Assembly: GCA_023414355.1 (NCBI GenBank)
Contig: JAEZOB010000010.1
Span: 1 to 64,000 of the forward strand
Source: Bacillota bacterium
GTDB lineage: Bacteria > Bacillota > Clostridia > Lachnospirales > Lachnospiraceae
DNA: 64,000 bases
Direction: 5' to 3'
Shown here: piece by piece, positions 45,777-53,931 of the stretch
Position numbering within the stretch: the first letter of the stretch is position 1
Layout of the letters: each line of letters starts with the position of its first letter
Program-made: the position numbers and the translations under genes
Notes under the pieces: model-generated
Database searches by the model: none
Seen by the model: only the letters and a program-made list of their open reading frames with translations
What the model was told of the DNA's origin: nothing

Positions 45777-45856
45777 AAAAGCACCGTAGGTGCTTTCCTG
45801 AAAGAATAGATTGCTATGCAAGCTCGCTTGTAATAGCAATCTATTCTTTCAGGAAA
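45777..45856. repeat. 24-bp perfect inverted repeat with flanking hairpin (family A)
   Basis: Two exact 24-bp arms (45794-45817 and 45833-45856; TTTCCTGAAAG at the outer end, ATTGCTAT at the loop end) close a 15-nt loop. A small hairpin AAAGCACC-gta-GGTGCTTT precedes the left arm, and GTGCgaaGCAC follows the right arm. The layout copies the element at 35.2 kb, and the ATTGCTAT core recalls 2.27 kb. It lies in the 388-bp ylmC-nrdR gap. Confidence 0.75.
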
Positions 45857-45870
45857 TGTGCGAAGCACTT

Positions 45871-46017
45871 TGACACTTTAATCAGATTTCTCACTTGCAT
45901 CAGCGGTATATTGTATATAGAAAGATGTGACACTCTTTGACACTATAATCAGATGTCTCGCTTGCATCAACAGTCTGCGGTGTATAGAAAAGTGCGAAGC
46001 CCTTTTGACACTTTAAT
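45871..46017. repeat. Imperfect 67-68 bp tandem repeat
   Basis: Two units start at 45871 and 45938, and a partial third starts at 46006. Each begins TGACACTnTAATCAGAT (only TGACACTTTAAT in the third), continues with TCTCxCTTGCATCA and ends near TATAGAAA. The unit edge GTGCGAAGC(A/C)CTTT is also the right edge of the 24-bp palindrome at 45,794-45,856, so the array seems to grow from that element. Confidence 0.7.
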
Positions 46018-46038
46018 GAATATTGTGTAATAATTTTC

Positions 46039-46067
46039 TTGACCGTTTGGATAAACTTCAATATAAT
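46039..46067 (+). promoter_or_regulatory. Sigma-A promoter of nrdR
   Basis: TTGACC (46039-46044) and a perfect TATAAT (46062-46067) are 17 bp apart. The start site would be near 46074, about 70 bp upstream of the nrdR ATG. Confidence 0.8.
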
Positions 46068-46145
46068 CAAGATATATCAAGGATTTGTCAGAATGTTCTT
46101 TAAAAGAGATAGAAGGAATGATGATTGACTTAGGAGGATATTACT

Positions 46146-46607
46146 ATGAAGTGCCCTTTTTGTAGTAAGGACAATACAAGAGTTATAGATTCAAGACCGG
46201 CCGATGATAATAATTCGATCAGAAGACGCCGTCAATGCGATGAGTGCCAGCGAAGATTTACCACCTATGAGAAGGTAGAAGCAATTCCGCTGGTTGTAAT
46301 AAAGAAGGATAATAACCGCGAGCCCTATGACCGATCCAAGATCGAAGCTGGTGTATTCCGCTCCTGTCATAAGAGACCGATCTCCGTCGACCAGATCACT
46401 TCTCTGGTGGATGAAGTAGAAAATACCATCTTCAATAGAGAAGATAAAGAGATCCCCAGTCATATCATCGGTGAAATCTTAATGGACAAGCTAAAGGATT
46501 TAGATCCGGTTGCCTATGTCCGCTTTGCTTCTGTCTACCGTGAATTTAAGGATGTCAGCACCTTTATGGAGGAATTGAAGAAAATTCTCGACACCGATAA
46601 GCATTAA
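46146..46607 (+). CDS. nrdR: Transcriptional repressor NrdR
   Basis: The 153-residue protein has an N-terminal zinc ribbon (C3, C6, C31, C34) and an ATP-cone domain (VVIKKDNNREPYDRSKIEAG, then VFRSCHKRPIS). NrdR represses ribonucleotide reductase genes according to ATP/dATP levels. The ATG is behind TAGGAGG. It follows ylmC on the same strand, the usual clostridial order. Confidence 0.97.
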   Translation: MKCPFCSKDNTRVIDSRPADDNNSIRRRRQCDECQRRFTTYEKVEAIPLVVIKKDNNREPYDRSKIEAGVFRSCHKRPISVDQITSLVDEVENTIFNREDKEIPSHIIGEILMDKLKDLDPVAYVRFASVYREFKDVSTFMEELKKILDTDKH

Positions 46608-46626
46608 TCACCTATCCTGTATTCAA

Positions 46627-46665
46627 AAGGCTGCGCGGACTTCAGACCGCACAGCCTTATTTTTA
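46627..46665 (+). terminator. Intrinsic terminator of nrdR
   Basis: AAGGCTGcGCGG (46627-46638) pairs with CCGCaCAGCCTT (46647-46658) around an 8-nt loop, followed by ATTTTTAT. It lies between nrdR and the convergent mannosidase gene. Confidence 0.85.
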
Positions 46666-46745
46666 TAACCTACTTTTTCAGCCAATCAAAAACACATCTG
46701 AAGCGAGTTTTACTTAGGCTAACCGAAAATTCCTTGTTTCAAGGA

Positions 46746-49220
46746 TTAATAGGTGTCCTTCAGAGAACGAATCCGCAATCTCTGTTCCAAATCCCTGGCA
46801 TTACCAAACATGGAACCCTGAATATCCGATTTGCTGATACTGACTGTCTTTGGCTTCTCACCTGCAAGGCAGAAATAGTTATCACTAAAGATTGCATCCG
46901 CATCCTCAAAGTCGAGCTCTAAAAAGCACGCCAGCCGATTCGAAGTAATTTCAAGTACGAATTCCTCCTGTTCCTCTGTCACCTTAACACAAATGTCCGC
47001 CTTTTCCAGCGACAGATGCTTGAATCTTACAAAGATCTCTATTTCTGTACTCTGATATCCATCCTCATCTGTAAACACAGCTTCTACGAATACCTGCTCC
47101 TCAATACCTGCAACCAGCTCTGTATAATCCCTTTCACCCAGCTTCAATGCAGACAAAGCAGGCACCTTGGCTTCAAAGGTATCCTGTTTTATAACCGTGA
47201 AATCCATCCTTTTCAGAGTCATAACAACCTTACATTTTTTATCTGACCTGGATTCATTCTGAATATGGGCTTCAACCGTATTTTCTGTTCTGGCTACGGT
47301 CCCGGCAATCGGTGCAAAGAAGTTCTTAGCCATGTAATGCAATGCCTTCCAGCGCCCGAAATAATCTATGCTTGCCCAGGATGCCACCGGCCAGTCATCG
47401 TTTAGCTGCCAGTAGACTGCACCCATGCAGCGCCCGCGATGTCTTCTCCAATGCTCCACACCGAATTTGATTGCAATACCCTGAAGGATCTGTGTTACAT
47501 AAAGTAAACTTTCAAAATCCTTCGGATACAGAAAATTCTCAGAGAGATAATAAAGCATCTTACCATTCGCAGCATCATTCTTTTGATGGCTTTCCATTAC
47601 TTTTGAAAAGATATTCCGATCCTCTTCCTCCGTATAGGTATTGACTGTCTTAATAGACGGGAAGGACTGGAAGCCGAATTCCGAACAGAATCTGAAATAA
47701 TAATTCCGATAATCTTCAAACGGCTTTAATCCATGCCAAACATCCCAATAATGGGTATCCCCTCTATTCTCATCGATGGGGTTATCAAAGCAGCCACCTG
47801 AGGAGGGAGAGGAAGGCCAGAAGAAGGTAGAATGATCCGACTCTTCTACTGCTTTGGGTAAAACATATTCAAATTGCTTGATATAATCTGCACGAAGCTG
47901 TGCCGAATGAGGCTGAAAAGCCGGCCATATATACCAGGCTGATTCAAGCTCATTATTACCGCACCACAACCCCAGAGACGCATGATGCCTGATACGCTTC
48001 ACATTATCCCTGGTTTCCTCAATAATATTCTCCTCGAACTCTCTGGTAAGATCATATACATTGCAGGCATACATCAAATCCTGCCATACAATCAAACCAA
48101 GCCTGTCACAGATCTCATAGAAGGTGTCGGAGGGATAATATCCGCCTCCCCATACTCTGACACAGTTGAAGTTGGCTCTAATACAGCTGTCAAGAAGATA
48201 TTCTATCCTGTCTCCGGTGATTCTTGAATACACCAAATCCTCAGGAATATAATCTGCACCCTTTGCAAAAATCTTTATCCCATTTACCATAAATGCAAAT
48301 TCCGAACCCCATTCATCCTTTTCCTGACTGATCGTCATTGTTCTGAGCCCCAGGGTGAATTCTTTATGATCCAGCAACAAATCTGCTCGCTTTAGAGCTA
48401 CGGTCAAATGATAGAGCGGTTGTTCACCGTAACCGTTCGGCCACCAGAGCTGAGGTTCCTTCACAATAATCGAATAGTCATTGTTATTGCCTTCTACTTT
48501 TCTTAGATAGGTTATTTCCTGATTAGACGGTGTAGTCAAAGTATACTCCAGAAGAAAGCTTCCCTCGTCCAGCAGCATAAGCTCCGTATTGATATTGAGC
48601 GTAACCTGATCCTTCTTATGATTCTGAAGGATCTCCACATCCTTAACTCTTCCTTCACTATAACCGAGTAGCTCGATATCTCGCCAGATACCTGCATCCG
48701 GTACCTGAGCACCCCAGTCCCAACCGAACATACAATGGGCTTTTCTTAAGTACTGATTACCCCTCATGGCTCCTGCCGCTATATAACTGATATCCTTATG
48801 TTCTCCCGGTTCATAGCTTTCGATATAGGTAATCGGTGCACGGAATACGATTCGAATTTGATTCTCACCCCGATTTAAAAAGGATTTGCACTCAAACCTC
48901 CAGGTACGATGCATATTATTAGTCTTGGCCAGTAAGATATCATTGAGATAAATTTCTGCCAGCGTATCAAGCCCGTAACAGACGAGTTCTACTCTTTCTT
49001 TCTCGTAAAGCTCCTCGGAAACCGTGAATTCTCTGATAAATTCGTAATCCTTGCGGAACAATTCCCTTACCTCATATTCATTCAGTCGATAATGAGGATC
49101 CGGTGCTTTGTCATGACTTAACAATACAGACATGACGGAACCGGGAATTTCTGCATTCAGCCAATGGTTCTGGCTTATTTCTCTCATTTTCCAATTGCCG
49201 TTCAGTGTTTCATGAAGCAT
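46746..49220 (-). CDS. Beta-mannosidase, glycoside hydrolase family 2
   Basis: The 824-residue protein has the GH2 mannosidase layout: an N-terminal sugar-binding jelly roll, an immunoglobulin-like domain, a TIM-barrel with the acid/base Glu424 in GLWCGNNELESAW and the nucleophile Glu514 in CSEFGFQSF, and C-terminal beta domains. There is no signal peptide, so it should act in the cytosol on imported manno-oligosaccharides and release mannose. The ATG at 49220 sits nine bases behind AAGGAG; the one three codons upstream touches that site. The gene is divergent from a ROK sugar kinase, which supports a mannoside pathway. Confidence 0.92.
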   Translation of the reverse strand: MLHETLNGNWKMREISQNHWLNAEIPGSVMSVLLSHDKAPDPHYRLNEYEVRELFRKDYEFIREFTVSEELYEKERVELVCYGLDTLAEIYLNDILLAKTNNMHRTWRFECKSFLNRGENQIRIVFRAPITYIESYEPGEHKDISYIAAGAMRGNQYLRKAHCMFGWDWGAQVPDAGIWRDIELLGYSEGRVKDVEILQNHKKDQVTLNINTELMLLDEGSFLLEYTLTTPSNQEITYLRKVEGNNNDYSIIVKEPQLWWPNGYGEQPLYHLTVALKRADLLLDHKEFTLGLRTMTISQEKDEWGSEFAFMVNGIKIFAKGADYIPEDLVYSRITGDRIEYLLDSCIRANFNCVRVWGGGYYPSDTFYEICDRLGLIVWQDLMYACNVYDLTREFEENIIEETRDNVKRIRHHASLGLWCGNNELESAWYIWPAFQPHSAQLRADYIKQFEYVLPKAVEESDHSTFFWPSSPSSGGCFDNPIDENRGDTHYWDVWHGLKPFEDYRNYYFRFCSEFGFQSFPSIKTVNTYTEEEDRNIFSKVMESHQKNDAANGKMLYYLSENFLYPKDFESLLYVTQILQGIAIKFGVEHWRRHRGRCMGAVYWQLNDDWPVASWASIDYFGRWKALHYMAKNFFAPIAGTVARTENTVEAHIQNESRSDKKCKVVMTLKRMDFTVIKQDTFEAKVPALSALKLGERDYTELVAGIEEQVFVEAVFTDEDGYQSTEIEIFVRFKHLSLEKADICVKVTEEQEEFVLEITSNRLACFLELDFEDADAIFSDNYFCLAGEKPKTVSISKSDIQGSMFGNARDLEQRLRIRSLKDTY

Positions 49221-49448
49221 ATGATCCATCTCCTTACATGTATTAATCCGAATAACATTCCTTGTCGTTCCTCTGTTCAGTATCTATATTATCAAAGAAT
49301 ACCATCTGATTTATACTACAAATTTGTCCTTTTTTATCCCATAATTATGATTTGGTATGTTTTTTCAAATTGGTACTATATTTTATCATTTTTATCGTTT
49401 AAAATATAATCAATGTTTGAAACCAGCTTTGATTTCTTTATTAAATAT

Positions 49449-49463
49449 TGATATGAAATATCA
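49449..49463. promoter_or_regulatory. Operator-like palindrome upstream of the ROK kinase
   Basis: TGATATgaaATATCA is a perfect 6-bp inverted repeat with a 3-bp centre, 28 bp upstream of the kinase ATG. A TATAAT box at 49405-49410 lies upstream of it, but its -35 box is poor. The 270-bp divergent gap is AT-rich, and no clear promoter for the mannosidase was found. Confidence 0.4.
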
Positions 49464-49490
49464 TAATGTATAGATTTGGAGGAAACACGT

Positions 49491-50363
49491 ATGTTATTGG
49501 GTGCACTGGAAGCAGGCGGAACTAAGATGGTAATGGCGATCGGAAACGAACACGGAGAGATTTTGGAACAGCGCTCCATTCCGACCGAAACCCCTGAAAT
49601 TACTGTTCCAACGATGATTGAATACTATAGAAGCAAGGGGATTGAAGCTTTGGGAATAGGCTCCTTTGGTCCCATCGATCCTGATAAAAGCTCCAGGACT
49701 TATGGCTATATCACCTCGACACCAAAGCTTGCCTGGGCAAATTTTGATATTGTAGGATCAATGAAAAAAGAACTGAAGGTACCGGTTGGCTTCGATACGG
49801 ATGTGAATGCATCTGCGTTAGGAGAAGTTACCTGGGGAAGCCTCCGGGGATTATCCTCCGGTATCTATATTACAATCGGTACCGGTGTCGGCGTAGGGGT
49901 ATATGTCAACGGCTCTCTGCTGCATGGTATGCTTCATCCTGAGGCAGGTCACATATTACTCAGCAAACATCCAGAGGATACTTATGAAGGGATTTGCCCC
50001 TATCACAGAAATTGTCTGGAAGGTTTTGCCACCGGACCGGCAATCGAGCAACGCTGGCATCAGAAAGCATATGAATTGACGGATCGTCCCGAGGTCTGGG
50101 AGATGGAGGCGTATTATATCGCACAGGGTCTGGTTAACTTAATCCTTACTCTATCCCCGCACAGAATCGTCCTCGGCGGTGGTGTAATGCATCAAGAACA
50201 GCTCTTCCCATTAATTAGAAGGAAGGTTGCCGAGCTATTAAATGGATATATCAAAACATCGCAACTGGATGATTTGGAGCATTACATCGTACCTGCCTCC
50301 CTAAAGGATAATCAAGGAATTATGGGTTGTATCCGTCTTGCCTGGTTGGAGCTTAATCAGTAA
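49491..50363 (+). CDS. ROK family sugar kinase (fructokinase/mannokinase type)
   Basis: The 290-residue protein has the phosphate-binding loop GALEAGGTKMVMAIG, the ROK motifs VGFDTDVNASALGEV (sugar-binding and catalytic Asp/Asn) and TIGTGVGVGVYVNG, and a zinc-site segment CPYHRNCLEGFATG. It resembles fructokinases of the ScrK/GmuE kind, which can also phosphorylate mannose. Next to a beta-mannosidase it probably makes mannose 6-phosphate; this is inferred from context. The ATG at 49491 is eight bases behind GGAGG; a TTG upstream overlaps the site. Confidence 0.88.
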   Translation: MLLGALEAGGTKMVMAIGNEHGEILEQRSIPTETPEITVPTMIEYYRSKGIEALGIGSFGPIDPDKSSRTYGYITSTPKLAWANFDIVGSMKKELKVPVGFDTDVNASALGEVTWGSLRGLSSGIYITIGTGVGVGVYVNGSLLHGMLHPEAGHILLSKHPEDTYEGICPYHRNCLEGFATGPAIEQRWHQKAYELTDRPEVWEMEAYYIAQGLVNLILTLSPHRIVLGGGVMHQEQLFPLIRRKVAELLNGYIKTSQLDDLEHYIVPASLKDNQGIMGCIRLAWLELNQ

Positions 50364-50370
50364 TGAATAC

Positions 50371-50417
50371 AATAAGCATAGATAGCTACTGCTTGCCCAG
50401 TACTATCTATGCTTATT
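50371..50417 (+). terminator. Hairpin downstream of the ROK kinase
   Basis: A 15-bp perfect stem AATAAGCATAGATAG/CTATCTATGCTTATT (50371-50385 with 50403-50417) begins 7 bp after the stop codon. Only a broken T-rich stretch (GTTCTGTTGT) follows, so it may be a weak terminator or an mRNA end-protecting structure. Confidence 0.6.
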
Positions 50418-50615
50418 GTTCTGTTGTATATTCCCCATACAACCAATATAAAGTCAAGAGCATGAAATCTCTTATGAACCTTTTAAAGTATGTTCGATTT
50501 CTAATGTTACTTTAATAGTAATAAATTTCAGCCCACACTTCAATAAATCTTCGCTATATGACACATTTTTCTTACTATTCTGCAAAAGCATCGAAGATAA
50601 TTTTTATATTCCTAT

Positions 50616-50732
50616 TTATTCGTCGATAAATCTTTGATATTCTGCATGTTCCGCCTTAGAATTTTGTATATTAATGGTAATTACTTTAGACTTTCTCCTG
50701 TGGTAAGGTATCGTTTCGAATATCAGTTTCAT
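50616..50732 (-). pseudogene. Short coding-like frame downstream of agrD, possibly a gene remnant
   Basis: The 38-codon frame from the ATG at 50732 reads MKLIFETIPYHRRKSKVITI and ends EYQRFIDE at the TAA at 50616. The same frame stays open without a start codon back to about 50850, overlapping the agrD 3' end in another frame. Amino acid content is protein-like, but the ATG has no ribosome site and a 17-bp inverted repeat crosses the frame. It may be the tail of a decayed gene. Nothing else was seen in the 431-bp gap 50364-50794 besides this, the hairpin at 50371 and the inverted repeat. Confidence 0.3.
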
Positions 50733-50770
50733 TTGATCAGACTTTTTTGGATGTACCTTATCACAGGAGA
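50694..50770. repeat. 17-bp imperfect inverted repeat downstream of agrD
   Basis: TCTCCTGTGGTAAGGTA (50694-50710) and TACCTTATCACAGGAGA (50754-50770) pair over 17 bp with one G-T type mismatch around a 43-nt loop. It starts 24 bp after the agrD stop codon on the minus strand. No T-tract follows, so it may be an mRNA 3'-end structure or the termini of a small element. Confidence 0.6.
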
Positions 50771-50794
50771 TACCCTTTGGTGCTTTTCTTTGTT

Positions 50795-50977
50795 TTACAT
50801 ATGCTTCACTGTCTTTTTCAAACTCATTAAGTTGGTCGTTTTTAAGTTCTCAGGTTGATTTTGCTCATAAAGCAGGAAGGTACAGCCATCCGTATTCTCA
50901 CTTAGAGAAGCTAATGCCATGGATAATGCTGTTTTGCATAGGTTAGTCGACAGGTTGTTTTTTCCCTTTTTCCTCAT
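50795..50977 (-). CDS. agrD: AgrD-type autoinducing peptide precursor
   Basis: The 60-residue peptide has the three parts of AgrD: a basic, amphipathic N-terminal helix (MRKKGKNNLSTNLCKTALSM), the peptide core around Cys32 (SENTDGCTFLL), and an acidic-type recognition tail YEQNQPENL. By analogy with Staphylococcus and Clostridium precursors ([ring]-DE-xxx-P-xx-L), AgrB should cut between Leu36 and Tyr37 and close a five-residue thiolactone Cys-Thr-Phe-Leu-Leu. The ATG at 50977 follows GGAGG with five bases between; the frame overlaps the 3' end of agrB by 35 bp in another frame. The exocyclic tail length cannot be predicted. Confidence 0.85.
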   Translation of the reverse strand: MRKKGKNNLSTNLCKTALSMALASLSENTDGCTFLLYEQNQPENLKTTNLMSLKKTVKHM

Positions 50978-51575
50978 ACTTACCTCCATTCCGCCGCCCT
51001 ACAGCGGCATTGTATGGTACAATCAATATACCCGATAATAATAATGCCATCACAGCAGTCAATATTAATTCCTTCTGAGATGACAGAAAGCCTATCCCCA
51101 GTATGATCATTAGGCTCTCAGATAAAACAATCCCGATGGAAAAGTAGCGAAAGCGCCTTCTCGTATCCTTTGATAATCTTCTTTTTACTGAGTCCACAGG
51201 TGCAAAAAGAACTACGGATATAACAGAATAAATGACGCCGGCTGCTGCAATCAAAATCCAATACCGGGTCATGCTAAAAGCTTTTGCTGCATAGATCAAC
51301 GCAAATAAAACAATCATAGAAAGAACGGTACATTGTAGTCTTGTTCTGGCGTGGATGCCTCCTGCATATTTGCGAAGAGGCGCATAGAAAACAAAAAATA
51401 CGGCTGTCTCCAAAGGAATGCGTAAAAGTAACGCCACAGCCGTAAACATAATTGTATTAATTAGTCCTGATATGTATTTTTCTAAAGCATAGGAATAGAT
51501 ATCCCGATATTCCATAGCAAGATCGGTCTTTGATGAAAGACGGTTGATTATCTGATCGGAAATTGCTTTGTACAA
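50943..51575 (-). CDS. agrB: AgrB-type peptide-processing membrane endopeptidase
   Basis: The 210-residue protein has about five or six membrane helices and the AgrB core YAGGIHARTRLQCTVLS. The catalytic pair His75 and Cys82 are seven residues apart, the same spacing as His77/Cys84 in Staphylococcus aureus. AgrB cleaves AgrD and cyclises it. Translation starts at a TTG eight bases behind AAAGGAG. The C-terminus is a basic tail (GRRNGGKYEEKGKKQPVD). Confidence 0.93.
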   Translation of the reverse strand: MYKAISDQIINRLSSKTDLAMEYRDIYSYALEKYISGLINTIMFTAVALLLRIPLETAVFFVFYAPLRKYAGGIHARTRLQCTVLSMIVLFALIYAAKAFSMTRYWILIAAAGVIYSVISVVLFAPVDSVKRRLSKDTRRRFRYFSIGIVLSESLMIILGIGFLSSQKELILTAVMALLLSGILIVPYNAAVGRRNGGKYEEKGKKQPVD

Positions 51576-51641
51576 AACAACTGCTCCTTTCCTTTCTTTT
51601 TCTCATCATACTTCTGTCTTTTCACCGTTTCAAGTGGGAAA

Positions 51642-52364
51642 TTATACCTGCGGATAACTTAAATATCTCATCTTAACCTGCTTATGATAGGTTCTGCCTA
51701 TCGGAAATATCTCACCTGTTTTCATCGTCATCTGAGTCCCGCGAACACCGGCAACCTCATTCAGATTAACGATGATCCCCTGATTTATTCTAAGAAAATT
51801 ATCCTCCAATCTGCTCTCCAAAGATGTAATGGTCTCATAGATATAATGCCTTGCCGTCTTTGTCACGATGACGCTCCGGGCATCTAAACGCTCGATATAC
51901 AGGATTGCTGACTGATTAAGCTTCTTCTTTATGTTATCCTCAGTGATGATTAAGGAGCTCCGAAGCTTTCGGTTCATTAAGTCATTGACCTGTAATACTG
52001 CCTTCTTAAATATTCTGTCAAGCCGCTCGGGATCGATCGGCTTGACTAAGAAGCTGAAGGCTTCTACCGTAAATGCATCATATGCGAATTCTCTATGTCC
52101 AGTGATAAAGATGATGACCGTTCTCGGGTTCTTCCTGATCATCATGCCCGCAGTCTGAATGCCGTTTATCCCTTTCATGTCAACATCCAGAAATGCCATA
52201 TCAATATCCTCGTTACGCTCCATGTATTCGAGCAAATCTTCGCCGCTGCCAAAACCTAAGATATTTGCATCGACTTTATACTTCTTTGTTAACTCCTCCA
52301 TAAAAGTACAGTTAACTTTCAGAGTAATATTGTCATCTTCACATACCGCAATCGTAAGTTTCAT
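51642..52364 (-). CDS. agrA: LytTR response regulator, AgrA-type
   Basis: The 240-residue protein has a receiver domain (acidic pocket EDDN at 9-12, phospho-acceptor Asp60 in MAFLDVDMKGINGIQ, Lys in FSFLVKPID) and a C-terminal LytTR DNA-binding domain (IERLDARSVIVTKTARHYIY, RINQGIIVNLNEV). It should activate the operon and other targets after phosphorylation by the adjacent kinase. It is 31 bp downstream of agrC and 66 bp upstream of agrB. No tandem LytTR site was recognised upstream of agrC. Confidence 0.9.
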   Translation of the reverse strand: MKLTIAVCEDDNITLKVNCTFMEELTKKYKVDANILGFGSGEDLLEYMERNEDIDMAFLDVDMKGINGIQTAGMMIRKNPRTVIIFITGHREFAYDAFTVEAFSFLVKPIDPERLDRIFKKAVLQVNDLMNRKLRSSLIITEDNIKKKLNQSAILYIERLDARSVIVTKTARHYIYETITSLESRLEDNFLRINQGIIVNLNEVAGVRGTQMTMKTGEIFPIGRTYHKQVKMRYLSYPQV

Positions 52365-52395
52365 GCCATCACCACCAGTTATTTTTATTCTAGCT

Positions 52396-53709
52396 TTATA
52401 CCGGCATAACTACCCTGACACTGAAGGTCTCATCATCGAAATCAAATCGTATCTCACCACGATATTTTGATACGATATCTTTAATGCTTTCTGTGCCGAT
52501 TCCATGATGGGAGGGATTATTCTTGCCGGTAACCAGTTTTCCCCGCTTTATCACAGGTTTCTCTCCGATCGAATTCTCACAGCTGATAACGCAACCGGAC
52601 TCTGTTTTTTGTATAGAGAAGTCTATGTACTTCTTGTCTTTCGACTTTGCAGCACCTTCAATCGCATTATCCAGCATATTACCCAGCAATGCTGTAATAT
52701 CCTTCTCCTGCATATTGATTTCATCTGCCGCGACAATACTCTGGAAATCAATCTCCTGTTCCTTAGCCTGATTCTTCTTCAAATTAAGGATGACTGATAA
52801 TGTCTTGTTCTCGGAAATCACCATATCATTGGCTTTGTCAACATCGATATAGAGCTGATCGACATATTCCTTCAGACCATCATAATTCTTAGTATAGACA
52901 AAATTTCTGATCAATCCGTAGTGATTATTCATATCGTGTCTCAGCTTACGAAGATTCTCCGTGACATTGATCATATCCTGATTCTGTTTCAGTTCCATCT
53001 CAATCTGCTGCAGCTTCAGCCTTGTCTCAATTTCTCTCCTCGATGCCTTCTCGATACGAAATATAAGTGTCATTGTCAGAGATGTCATTAATAAGACAAC
53101 TCCGAAAAAGAATCCAACCGTCTTATTAATGTCGACTTTTGAGTTATCGACATTAAAAAAAACAATGACGGTTCCAAGAATAAGTACGATATTAATTACG
53201 ATTGCATAGGTCAAATGCCTATATTGTGCCATCATAATCTGTAATCTGCCCTTACGAAACCTGATAAACAGTTCAAAAATAAGAATTGTAATTATTTTTA
53301 CGATAAAAGTAAACCAAAATATAAAATGATTTTCACCGTTGAAGACACCCATCGGAATGTGTAACACCACCGATATAAATACGATCGAGATCAGCTCCAC
53401 CAGAATCAATCCGAAATAATAGATGCCCCACCAAATCAGCTTTTCATGAAGCGGATTTTGAAATAACAGAATATTCATAAGTAATGCTGCCGTGATAATG
53501 ACAACAGTTCCGATTACATTATAACCAGCCAGGATTGGAAGATCAAAAACATGAGTTTTAACTGCTAACAGTAGTGCCAATGTAATTCCCGCAATGATAT
53601 AAGTCCGCTTTCCGTATTTTTTATCCAACATATTCGTCATCACACGATACCAGATAAAAGCTTCACTTAGATAGAATGTCTGTCTTACAACTGTCTCAAG
53701 GATGTTCAT
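52396..53709 (-). CDS. agrC: AgrC-type peptide-sensing histidine kinase
   Basis: The 437-residue protein has six or seven membrane helices (residues about 8-215) forming the peptide receptor, a coiled linker (220-250), the phospho-accepting His258 in LRKLRHDMNNHYGLI, and a GHKL-type ATPase domain with N box GNMLDNAIEGA and G box HHGIGTESIKDIV. It belongs to the HPK10 class that pairs with LytTR regulators. The first gene of the agr operon. Confidence 0.92.
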   Translation of the reverse strand: MNILETVVRQTFYLSEAFIWYRVMTNMLDKKYGKRTYIIAGITLALLLAVKTHVFDLPILAGYNVIGTVVIITAALLMNILLFQNPLHEKLIWWGIYYFGLILVELISIVFISVVLHIPMGVFNGENHFIFWFTFIVKIITILIFELFIRFRKGRLQIMMAQYRHLTYAIVINIVLILGTVIVFFNVDNSKVDINKTVGFFFGVVLLMTSLTMTLIFRIEKASRREIETRLKLQQIEMELKQNQDMINVTENLRKLRHDMNNHYGLIRNFVYTKNYDGLKEYVDQLYIDVDKANDMVISENKTLSVILNLKKNQAKEQEIDFQSIVAADEINMQEKDITALLGNMLDNAIEGAAKSKDKKYIDFSIQKTESGCVISCENSIGEKPVIKRGKLVTGKNNPSHHGIGTESIKDIVSKYRGEIRFDFDDETFSVRVVMPV

Positions 53710-53733
53710 AGAATGTTCTCCACCTCTGCATTT

Positions 53734-53762
53734 TTTATAGCCTACTATGATTAATGTGACAG
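53734..53762 (-). promoter_or_regulatory. Candidate sigma-A promoter of the agr operon
   Basis: CTGTCA (53757-53762) and TATAAA (53734-53739) are 17 bp apart on the minus strand, 25 bp upstream of the agrC ATG. The rest of the 345-bp gap to sigG shows no gene and no clear AgrA site. Confidence 0.5.
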
Positions 53763-53931
53763 ATGTTGCTTCGATACACTAATCCATCAGCAAAACTCGA
53801 CTTATTTCAAGTAAATACTTACTATCAATCTAGCATAGTCCATCTATAAATTCAATTAGCAACTATGACGAAAATACTTCGGCGAGACTTCCTGCCGTAA
53901 TATTAAATGTACATTAAGTCTGACTAAAACA

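Noticed and set aside
45771..46020. CRISPR array upstream of nrdR
   Set aside because: Repeats are tandem with about 67-bp period, imperfect and without unique spacers; no cas genes are nearby.
49221..49490. tRNA or small RNA gene in the mannosidase-kinase gap
   Set aside because: No cloverleaf, no terminator and only AT-rich sequence with scattered -10-like boxes.
50634..50858. 74-codon hydrophobic plus-strand frame near agrD
   Set aside because: It is antisense to the agrD end and the downstream minus frame, without a ribosome site; hydrophobic content is typical of an AT-rich shadow frame.
53760..53930. AgrA/LytTR tandem binding site upstream of agrC
   Set aside because: No pair of ACAGTTAAG-like repeats with proper spacing was seen.
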